DNA from: Paulinella micropora
Taxonomy: Eukaryota > Cercozoa > Imbricatea > Euglyphida
Direction of reading: 5' to 3'
Assembly: GCA_009731375.1 (NCBI GenBank)
Contig: BJOX01000177.1
Span: 91,473 to 138,804 of the forward strand
DNA: 47,332 bases
The translations under genes and the position numbers were made by a program. The notes below the pieces were generated by a model. That model had not been told where the DNA came from. It worked only from the letters and a program-made list of their open reading frames with translations, and did no database searches. Position 1 is the first letter of the stretch. Every line of letters starts with the position of its first letter. Below, one piece after another: positions 34,843 through 47,332 of the stretch.

Positions 34843-34910
<68 letters not shown>

Positions 34911-35126
34911 GCTTATTATTATGATTATTATTATTACTATTACTATTATTATTATTATCATTATTATTATTATTATCATCATAATGATCATTATCATTAT
35001 TATTATCATTATTATTATTATCATTATTATTATTAAATGATAATAATAATGATAATGATCATTATGATGATAATAATAATAATGATAATAATAATAATAG
35101 TAATAATGATAATAATAATAATAGTA

Positions 35127-35194
<68 letters not shown>

Positions 35195-35265
35195 CATCAT
35201 CATCATAATGATAATGATGATAATGATAATAATTAATAATAATAATAACAGTAATAATAATAATA

Positions 35266-35313
<48 letters not shown>

Positions 35314-35506
35314 GTAATAATAATAATAATAACAACATCAACAACGACAACAACAACAACAACGACGACGACGACGATGACGACGGCGACGATGAAGATG
35401 ACGACGACGATGACGATGACGACAATGACAACGACGACGACAACAACAACAAGAACAAAAACAAGAACAAGAACCAGAACAACAACACAACAACAGCAAC
35501 AACAGC

Positions 35507-35551
<45 letters not shown>

Positions 35552-35570
35552 AATAACAACAATACACATA
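34720..35570. repeat. (TTA)n, switch to (AAT)n, then (CAA)/(GAC)n
   Basis: The LINE tail continues as a TTA array with many CAT and GAT variants to about 35035, then switches to AAT. From about 35330 it becomes CAA and GAC trinucleotides. The switch near 35036 makes another long fold-back tract. Confidence 0.92.
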
Positions 35571-35576
35571 TGCGTA

Positions 35577-35612
<36 letters not shown>

Positions 35613-35679
35613 TGTTTTTAAAACATGCATGCGTACATACACATATGCGTATATATATATAAATATATAAATGTATATA

Positions 35680-35712
<33 letters not shown>

Positions 35713-35782
35713 GATATACATTCTAGCCAGTGTGCGAGACGAGATGTGTCATCTTCAACCACAAACGTCAACTTTTACATTA

Positions 35783-35837
<55 letters not shown>

Positions 35838-36275
35838 TCCAGCCGTATGCGAGACGAGATGTGTGCCATCTTCAACCACAAACGTCCACTTTTACATGTA
35901 TGGATATGTATGCACATACAAACTTTCTCTCACAGACACACACATAAATACGTCAACTTTTACATGTCTAGATATGTGTACACATACAAACTTTCTCTTA
36001 CCTACACACACATAAATACGTAGAAATATACAAGAATAACAACAACAAAAACACACATATGAGTATATATATATATATATAATACATATATACATATACA
36101 TATATACATATACATATATATATATATATATATAAATATATATATAATCAGTATGCGTACCAGACAATACGCGAGTGTCCTCTTCAGCTACAAATGTAAA
36201 CTTTTGCATGTATAGATATGTATGTACATTACTTTCTGTCAACATACACATATGCAAATATATAATAGTTAGTGT
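35571..36275. repeat. (TA)n tracts with repeated ~45- and ~60-bp units
   Basis: A unit with GCGAGACGAGATGTGTCATC and TTCAACCACAAACGTC occurs at about 35731 and 35849, and diverged at about 36157, 36722 and 37181. A second unit (AACTTTTACATGTATGGATATG to CACACATAAATA) follows in tandem at about 35886 and 35956 and, diverged, at 36198. TATATA tracts separate them. Confidence 0.8.
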
Positions 36276-36277
36276 TA

Positions 36278-36669
36278 GTGAAAGATTTCGGCCAGGAAAT
36301 ATTTCGGCCAGTGATTTTTCACCGCAGAATACGTTGTTTTTGCACAAAATTTTGGGTGGCCGGAATTCTTCCCAGTCTTTTCACCGCAAGATACGTTAAT
36401 TATTGCCAAAATTTGAGGTGGCCGAAATTCTTTACCTATTTTCCTTAAACTTTTGCATGCATAGATATGTACTTTACTTTCTGTTAACATGCACATATGC
36501 AAATAGTATATATGTACCAAAGAATTTCGGCCACCTCAAATTTTAGCAAGAAATAACGTATCTTGCGGTGAAAAGACTGGGAAGAATTCCGGCCACCCAA
36601 AGTTTTGCGCAAAAACAACCTTTTCTGCGGTGAAAAATCAATGGCCGAAAATATTTCCTGGCCGAAATG
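36278..36669. repeat. Inverted repeat of ~60-bp CGGCCACC modules
   Basis: A block of two related ~60-bp modules, one with AATTTCGGCCACCTCAAATT and one with AATTCCGGCCACCCAAAGTT, each ending near TGCGGTGAAAA, is present reverse-complemented at 36278-36436 and forward at 36521-36668. The ~85-bp spacer contains TTAAACTTTTGCATGCATAG. The arms have a few mismatches, so the arrangement could fold as a ~150-bp hairpin. No coding capacity is present. It is possibly a foldback element. Confidence 0.75.
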
Positions 36670-36752
36670 TTACATGCACATATGCAAATATATAATAGTA
36701 TATATGTACCAGCCATAGTACGCTAGACGAGATGAGCCATCTTCGACCAGAA

Positions 36753-36805
<53 letters not shown>

Positions 36806-36866
36806 AAGAGAGAGAGAGAAAAAGAAAGAGAGAGAGAGAGAGAAATATATATATATATATATATAA

Positions 36867-36923
<57 letters not shown>

Positions 36924-37046
36924 TCTCCACACGAACTACTGCAGTGACTAGGCCCCCCCCCCCCACGCTGTTATATACTTGCATATGTGTATGTTAACAG
37001 AAAATAAAGTACATACATATCTATGCCTGCAAAAGTTTAAGGAAAA
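36670..37046. repeat. Unit copies, (AG)n and (TA)n tracts
   Basis: A copy of the CGAGATGAGCCATCTTCGACC unit (about 36728) precedes AG, TA and AG tracts. A CTACTGCAGTGACTAGGCCC segment (about 36935) is repeated at about 37225. The reverse complement of the hairpin spacer then follows (about 36970-37045). Confidence 0.8.
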
Positions 37047-37245
37047 TACGCGAAGAATTTCGGCCACCTCAAATTTTGGCAAGAAATAACGTATCTTGCG
37101 GTGAAAAGACTGGAAGAATTCCGGCCACCCAAAGTTTTGTGCAAAAACAACGTATTCTGCGGTGAAAAATCATACCAGCCAGTACGCGAGACGAGATGAG
37201 CCATCTTCGACCACGACGTGAACTACTGCAGTGACTAGGCCCCCC
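37047..37245. repeat. Third copy of the CGGCCACC module pair
   Basis: The forward module pair (37056-37171), nearly identical to 36524-36645, is followed by the CGAGATGAGCCATCTTCGACC unit and the CTACTGCAGTGACTAGG segment. Confidence 0.78.
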
Positions 37246-37346
37246 CACAAACTCCTAGCAATCTGCAGAGTGAGAGAGAGAGAGAGAGAGAGAGGGAGGG
37301 AGGGAGGGAGAGGGGAGAGAGAGAGAGAGGGAGAGAGAGAGAGAGA

Positions 37347-37391
<45 letters not shown>

Positions 37392-37430
37392 AACGAAGCA
37401 ACAGCGCCAGAGAGATTGAGAGCGTGTGTG

Positions 37431-37509
<79 letters not shown>

Positions 37510-37551
37510 TAGACACTGAGAGCGAGAGTATGTATGTGTGTGCGTGTGTGA

Positions 37552-37622
<71 letters not shown>

Positions 37623-37916
37623 NNNNNNNNNNNNNNNNNNNNNNNNNNNNNNNNNNNNNNNNNNNNNNNNNNNNNNNNNNNNNNNNNNNNNNNNNNNNNN
37701 NNNNNNNNNNNNNNNNNNNNNNNNNNNNNNNNNNNNNNNNNNNNNNNNNNNNNNNNNNNNNNNNNNNNNNNNNNNNNNNNNNNNNNNNNNNNNNNNNNNN
37801 NNNNNNNNNNNNNNNNNNNNNNNNNNNNNNNNNNNNNNNNNNNNNNNNNNNNNNNNNNNNNNNNNNNNNNNNNNNNNNNNNNNNNNNNNNNNNNNNNNNN
37901 NNNNNNNNNNNNNNNN

Positions 37917-37960
<44 letters not shown>

Positions 37961-38002
37961 TAGACACTGAGAGCGAGAGTATGTATGTGTGTGCGTGTGT
38001 GA

Positions 38003-38090
<88 letters not shown>

Positions 38091-38168
38091 CGAGAGAGAG
38101 CGAGAGAGAGCGAGAGAGAGAGAGAGAGAGCGTGAGAGAGCGTGAGAGAGAGAGAGAGAGAGAGACAG

Positions 38169-38218
<50 letters not shown>

Positions 38219-38247
38219 CGAGAGCGAGCGAGCGAGAGAGAGAGAGC

Positions 38248-38319
<72 letters not shown>

Positions 38320-38325
38320 CCTCGA
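37246..38325. repeat. AG and GT arrays around a gap, flanks duplicated
   Basis: AG and GT dinucleotide tracts surround an N gap (37623-37916). The segment GATAGATAGACACTGAGAGC and the following ~100 bp occur both before (about 37504-37622) and after (about 37955-38070) the gap. Confidence 0.9.
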
Positions 38326-39225
38326 GCTTGGCCGCTATAAGCCGCGGGGGGTAGTTTAGTAAATGACCTAAGATAGATCAGATAGATAAGATAGATTAGA
38401 TGAGATAGATAAGATAGATAAGATAGATAGGTAAGATAGATAGATAAGTAGATAGATAAGATAGCCCGCCGGGGGTAGTGTAGTAAATAGATCAGATATA
38501 TAAGATAGATTAGATGAGATAGAGAAGATAGATAATATAGATAGGTAAGATAGATAGATAAGTAGATAGATAAGATAGCCCGCCGGGGGTAGTTTAGTAA
38601 ATAGATGAGATAGATAAGATAGATTAGATGAGATAGAGAAGATAGATAATATAGATAGGTAAGATAGATAGACATGTAGATAGATAAGATAGCCCGCCGG
38701 GGATAGTTTAGTAAATAGATCAGATAGATAAGATAGATTAGATGAGATAGATAAGATAGATAATATAGATAGGTACGATAGATAGATAACTAGATAGATA
38801 AGATAGCCCGCCGGGGGTAGTTTAGTAAATAGATCAGATAGATAAGATAGATTAGATGAGATAGAGAAGATAGATAATATAGATAGATAGGATAGATAGA
38901 TAAGATAACCCGCCGGGGGTAGTTTAGTAAATAGATCAGATAGATAAGATAGATTAGATGAGATAGAGAAGATAGATAAGATATATAGATAGGACAGATA
39001 GATAAGTAGATAGATAAGATAGCCCGCCGGGGGTAGTTTAGTAAATGACCTAAGATATATCAGATAGATAAGATAGATTAGATGATAGATAAGATAGATA
39101 AGATAGATAAGAGAGATAAGATAGATAGATAAGTAGATAGATAAGATAGCCCGCCGGGGGTAGTTTAGTAAATGACCTAAGATAGATAGATAAAATAGAT
39201 TAGATGAGATAGATAAGATAGATAA
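38326..39225 (+). repeat. ~115-bp minisatellite, eight units, core CCGCCGGGGGTAGTTTAGTA
   Basis: The GC-rich core recurs at about 38341, 38467, 38580, 38695, 38810, 38911, 39026 and 39151 (spacing 101-126 bp). The remainder is GATAGATAAGATA-type sequence that itself repeats from unit to unit, including a conserved GATTAGATGAGATAGA. This is a true higher-order unit rather than a random microsatellite. Confidence 0.9.
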
Positions 39226-39258
39226 GATAGATAGATATCTATCTATCTATCTATCTAC

Positions 39259-39351
<93 letters not shown>

Positions 39352-39352
39352 C

Positions 39353-39418
<66 letters not shown>

Positions 39419-39463
39419 TTTATCTATCTATCTATCTATCTGTCTCTCTTATCTATCTATCTG

Positions 39464-39511
<48 letters not shown>

Positions 39512-39580
39512 ATCTATCTATCTATCTTATCTATCTTATCTATTTTATCTTATCTATCTTGTCTATCTATCTTATATATC
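39226..39580. repeat. (TATC)n microsatellite at an orientation switch
   Basis: A GATA-to-TATC switch at about 39232 starts a TATC array. It ends in CTTATCTAT units that are the reverse complement of the minisatellite filler. Confidence 0.92.
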
Positions 39581-40375
39581 TCAGGCCACTTGCTAAGCTA
39601 CCCGCCGCGTTTCTTATCTACCTATCTTATCTATCTATCTTATCTATCTATCTTATCCATCTTTCTTATCTATCTTATCTATTTCATCTATCTTATCTAT
39701 CTTATCTTATCTATCTAGCCTATCTATCTCATCTATCTCAGGCCACTTGCTACACTACCCACCGCGACCCCTAGCGGGCTATCTCATCTTACCTATCTTA
39801 CCTATCTATCTTATCTATCGTATCTATATCTTATCTATCTAGCCTATCTATCTCATCTATCTTATCTATCTCACCTAATCTATCTTATCTATCTTATCTA
39901 TCGCATCTAATCTATCTTATCTATCTCATCTATCTCAGGCCACTTGCTACACTACCCACCGCGACCGTAGCCGGCTATCTCATCTTACCTATCTTACCTA
40001 TCTATCTTATCTATCGTATCTATATCTCATCTATCTAGCGTATCCATTTAGCTTATCGCAGCTATCCCATCTTATCTATCTTATCTATCTTATCTATCTC
40101 ATCTATCTATCTTATCTATCTTAGGCTATGCTAAACTACCCGCCGCGTCTCTTATCTATCTATCTTGTCTATCTATCTTATCCATCTATCTTATCTATCT
40201 TATCTATCTTATCTATTTTATCTGATCTATCTTATCTATCTAAATGGCCAGCGTCATATCAGGAGGCATCCTCGCATCTATCTTATCTATCTTATCTATC
40301 TTATCTATCTTATCTATCTTATCTTATCTATCTTATCTATCTGAATGGCTTCCTCGGCTAAGGCCTGCCTTCGCT
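39581..40375 (-). repeat. Inverted block of the GGGTAG-core minisatellite
   Basis: Reverse-complement cores (CCACTTGCTACACTACCCAC and variants) lie at about 39584, 39743, 39941 and 40126. Core-less degenerate spacers (GGCCAGCGTCATATCAGGAG at 40245, GGCTTCCTCGGCTAAGGCC at 40344) follow. The filler is TATCTTATCTAT. Confidence 0.85.
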
Positions 40376-41063
40376 GTAGATTAGATAGATTAGATAAGAT
40401 AAATAAGATAGATAAGATAGATAGATGAGATAGATAGATGAGATAGATAGATGAGGAGATAGATAGATGAGATAGCCGCGGTGGGTAGTTTAGCAAGTGG
40501 CCTGAGATAGATGAGATAGATGAGATAGATTAGATGAGATAGATAAGATAGATACGATAGATAGATGAGATAGATGAGATAAGCTAGATAGATACGCTAG
40601 ATAGAAGAGATAGATACGATAGATACGATAGATAGGTAAGATAGGTAAGATAAGATAGCCCGCTATGGTTCGCGGTGGGTAGTTTAGCAAGTGGCCTGAG
40701 ATAGATGAGATAGATAAGATAGATAAGTTGAGATAGATAAAATAGATGAAATAGATAAGTTAGATAAGATAGATGGATAAGATAGATAGATAAGATAGAT
40801 AAGATAGATAGATAAGAGACGCGGCGGGTAGTTTAGCAAGTGGCCTAAGATAGATAAGATAGATAGATGAGATAGATAGATGAGATAGATGAGATAAGAT
40901 AGCCGCTATGGGTCGCGGTGGGTAGTTTAGCAAGTGGCCTGAGATAGATGAGATAGATAAGATAGATTAGATGAGATAGATAAGATAGATAAGATAGAAA
41001 TATAAGATAGAGAGATAATTGAGATGGATAAGACAGACAGATAAGATAGATAGATAAGATAGG

Positions 41064-41098
<35 letters not shown>

Positions 41099-41110
41099 TT
41101 AGATCGGCAA
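40376..41110 (+). repeat. Forward block of the GGGTAG-core minisatellite
   Basis: Cores (GGGTAGTTTAGCAAGTGGCC) lie at about 40486, 40676, 40827 and 40919, with a terminal partial (GGCAAGTGGCC) at about 41106. The forward and inverted blocks share the CAAGTGGCC version of the core. The 38.3-39.2 kb block has TAAATGACC or TAAATAGATC, so it forms a separate subfamily. Confidence 0.85.
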
Positions 41111-41124
41111 GTGGCCTCGTAGCA

Positions 41125-43360
<2,236 letters not shown>

Positions 43361-43430
43361 ACCTTCCAATACATCGTCCGACAGCCCCGTTGCCACGCCC
43401 AGCTGCTCAGTACCTCCTGGAAAAAGGAAA
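43361..43430. other. Short unique spacer
   Basis: This ~70-bp non-repetitive segment lies between the trinucleotide field and the 21-bp satellite. Nothing is recognised. Confidence 0.5.
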
Positions 43431-44050
43431 AATAAAGGAAAAGTACAGAGATGTCAAGGAAACTTGAAGAGATGTAAAGGAAAAGTAAAGGGACGTAAAG
43501 GAGAAGCAAAGAGATGTAAAGGAAACGTAACGAGATGTAAAGGAAAAGTAAAGAGGAGTAAAGGAAAAGGAAAGAGATGTAAAGGAAAAGTAAAGGGACG
43601 TAAAGGAGAAGCAAAGAGATGCAAAGGAAACGTAAAGAGATGTAAAGGATAAGTAAAGAGGAGTAAAGGAAAAGGAAAGAGATGTAAAGGAAAAGTAAAG
43701 GGACGTAAAGGAGAAGCAAAGAGATGTAAAGGAAATGTAAAGAAATGTAAAGGAAAAGTAAAGAGGAGTAAAGGAAAAGGAAAGAGATGTAAACGAAAAG
43801 TAACGAGATGTAAAGGAAAATCAAAGAAATGTAAGGAAAAGGAAAGGGATGTAAAGGAAAAGTAAAGTAAAGAGATGTAAAGGAAAAGTAAAGAGATATA
43901 AAGGAAAAGTAAAGAGATGTAAAGGAAAAGTAAAGAGGTGTAAAGGAAAAGGAAAAAAGAGATATAAAGGAAAAATAAAGAGATGTACAGGAAAAGTAAA
44001 GAGATGTAAAGGAAAAGTAACGAGATGTAAGGAAAAGTTAAGAGATGTAC
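43431..44050. repeat. 21-bp satellite with 105-bp higher-order repeat
   Basis: The monomer is close to GTAAAGAGATGTAAAGGAAAA. Between about 43485 and 43800 five distinct monomer types recur in fixed order with a 105-bp period; the GGGACGTAAAGGAGAAG type starts at about 43485, 43590 and 43695. After 43800 the array returns to less ordered monomers with occasional length changes. Confidence 0.92.
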
Positions 44051-44198
44051 GGACAACAACATCCAACAACAACCAACAACAACCAACAACAAACCAACAA
44101 CAACAACATCAGATGTTTTGTTGTTGTTGTAGTTGTTGTTGTAGTTGTTGTTGTTGTTGTTGTTGTTGTTGTTGCTGCTGCTGCTGCTATTGTTGTTA

Positions 44199-44231
<33 letters not shown>

Positions 44232-44375
44232 TTTGTTTGTTTGTTTGGTTGTTTGTTTGTTTGTTTTTTATTTTTATTTTTTATTTTTTTAATTTTTTTT
44301 ACTGAATTTTTACTATTTTTTTTTTCTCCCCATGAACTTTTACTGAATTTTTTTTTTTTTAGCAAATTTTAACAC
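44051..44375. repeat. (CAAC/CAA)n facing (GTT)n, then T-rich tract
   Basis: ACAACAACC repeats meet a GTT array at about 44110-44125, making an imperfect palindrome. GTTT units and a poly-T-rich tract ending TTTTTTTAG follow. Confidence 0.88.
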
Positions 44376-44490
44376 ATGAAAAACGTGTGTATGAGCGCGT
44401 TGTTCCGCCCAGCTGCACTCCGCCTCCTGCTCAACCAAGGCTACGCTGACGCACAGCTCAGAGTTGAAGAGGCCAAGGCAGTGAAGAACT
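44376..44490 (+). other. Possible exon or coding remnant
   Basis: An open frame from ATG at 44376 reads MKNVCMSALFRPAALRLLLN and continues for about 20 more residues of mixed composition before running into the GTT/GGT array. A T-rich tract and AG lie just upstream, as at a 3' splice site. No domain is recognised and the frame is short, so chance is quite likely. Confidence 0.15.
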
Positions 44491-44528
44491 TTTGGTGGTG
44501 GTGGTTGTGGTGGTGGTTGCGGTGGTAG

Positions 44529-44568
<40 letters not shown>

Positions 44569-44631
44569 GCTGCTGCTGCTGCTGTTGTTGTTGTTGATGT
44601 TGTTGTTAGTAGTGGTGGTGGTGCTGTTGAT

Positions 44632-44670
<39 letters not shown>

Positions 44671-44720
44671 ATTGCTCTTGCTGTTGTTGTTCTTGCTCTT
44701 GCTCTTGCTCTTCCTCTTGC

Positions 44721-44763
<43 letters not shown>

Positions 44764-44888
44764 GCTATTTTTGTTGCTGCTGCTGCTGCTGTTGCTGCTG
44801 TTGTTGTTGTTGTTGTTGATGTTGATGTTGTTATTGTTGTTGTTGTTGAAGTTGTTGCTGTTGTTGTTGCTGCTGCTGCTGCTGCTGC

Positions 44889-44937
<49 letters not shown>

Positions 44938-44946
44938 ATTGTTGTT

Positions 44947-45005
<59 letters not shown>

Positions 45006-45080
45006 CATAGTTAGTATTGTTATTGCTGTTATTGTTGCTGTTGTTGCTGTCGTTGTTCTTATTGTTGTTACTGTTGTTAT
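44491..45080. repeat. (GTT)n with (GCT)n blocks
   Basis: This is a GGT-, GTT- and GCT-type trinucleotide array of about 590 bp. Asparagine- and leucine-rich frames across it are compositional. Confidence 0.95.
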
Positions 45081-45146
45081 TGTTATTCTTTTGAGGTCTA
45101 CCTGATATCTCAAGCCTTGCTCCGTACAGCACCGCAGGCATGACCT

Positions 45147-45178
<32 letters not shown>

Positions 45179-45268
45179 TAGAGAGAGGGGGGGGGGGGGG
45201 GGGGGGGGGGAGAGACATAGAGAGAAAGACAGAGGAAAAGATAGAGAGAGAGAGAGAGAGAGAAAGAG

Positions 45269-45307
<39 letters not shown>

Positions 45308-45345
45308 GTGAGGGGATTAAGGGTGGTGTGGGTGGTGTGGGTGGG
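45081..45345. repeat. Spacer, (AG)n, poly-G, (AG)n
   Basis: A ~65-bp unique spacer (about 45085-45148) is followed by AG tracts split by a G run (about 45187-45210). The interval ends in GGGTGGTGTG repeats. Confidence 0.85.
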
Positions 45346-45379
45346 TTTAATAATGATAATAATGATGACGATGATGATG

Positions 45380-45438
<59 letters not shown>

Positions 45439-45446
45439 AATAAATA

Positions 45447-45504
<58 letters not shown>

Positions 45505-45542
45505 TGATGATGATGATGAAGATAATAATGATAATAATAATG

Positions 45543-45614
<72 letters not shown>

Positions 45615-45640
45615 GTAATAGTAATAGTAATATTTATGGT
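45346..45640. repeat. (AAT)n with (GAT)n blocks
   Basis: This trinucleotide array contains GAT blocks and a short AAAT stretch. No element of the SINE or LINE families borders it. Confidence 0.92.

Positions 45641-47332
<1,692 letters not shown>

Noticed and set aside
40486-40525. tRNA-like box A in the minisatellite core (TAGTTTAGCAAGTGG)
   Set aside because: No box B or foldable acceptor stem is present. The likeness is short and probably accidental.

Overview
This is a eukaryotic, non-coding, repeat-dominated scaffold segment. Roughly nine tenths of the readable bases are microsatellites (GATA/TATC, GTAT, AAGT/CTTA, AG, GT, AAT/ATT, CAA/GTT, GGAA, CAT/CAG, GATAA), short minisatellite-like units embedded in them, and assembly gaps (13 N runs). 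No host gene, rRNA or functional tRNA was recognised. The species cannot be read from the sequence. The intron-free GC-rich LINE, the tRNA-derived SINEs and the extreme microsatellite load fit an alga or other protist with a bloated genome; a green alga is a guess only.

The one intact gene is a 1702-codon open reading frame at 29598-34706, the single ORF of a non-LTR retrotransposon (about 28606-34719). It carries an RRM-like N-terminal segment, an apurinic-endonuclease-like (APE) domain, a YADD reverse transcriptase, a CCHC zinc finger and a low-complexity tail with a probable SUMO-interacting motif. All diagnostic residues are present and there is no stop or frameshift.

Around it lie the probable dependants of such machinery: seven copies of a tRNA-derived SINE (about 3.6 kb, 10.6-11.5 kb, 26.3 kb, 28.0-28.6 kb) and three copies of an unnamed ~490-bp element (11.7 kb; tandem pair at 26.7-27.7 kb). 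LINE, SINE and the 490-bp element share (i) a 3' motif that reads Met-Glu-Ala-His-Val in each, with mostly third-codon-position differences, and (ii) insertion inside (TTA)n arrays, almost always with the sense strand reading TTA on both sides. This is the best candidate for an undescribed system: an APE-type, (TTA)n-targeted retrotransposon whose end-recognition motif lies inside its coding sequence and is shared by non-autonomous elements.

Layout: 0-3.6 kb tetranucleotide and AG arrays with a two-hairpin element at 0.6 kb; 3.6-4.4 kb SINE and a GC-rich element; 4.4-10.4 kb tetranucleotide arrays carrying locus-specific units; 10.4-11.9 kb SINE cluster and 490-bp element; 12.4-14.3 kb polypurine and polypyrimidine tracts; 15-19.9 kb AG and tetranucleotide arrays with two inverted two-hairpin elements; 19.9-22.7 kb broken fragments of other retroelements among gaps; 22.7-26.3 kb TATC/GATAA arrays; 26.3-34.7 kb retroelement core; 34.7-38.3 kb ATT/CAA/TA arrays and an inverted ~60-bp module repeat; 38.3-41.1 kb a GGGTAG-core minisatellite that flips orientation twice; 41.1-45.1 kb trinucleotide arrays enclosing a 21-bp satellite with 105-bp higher-order periodicity; 45.1-47.3 kb AG tracts and a ~70-bp unit alternating with TATC arrays.
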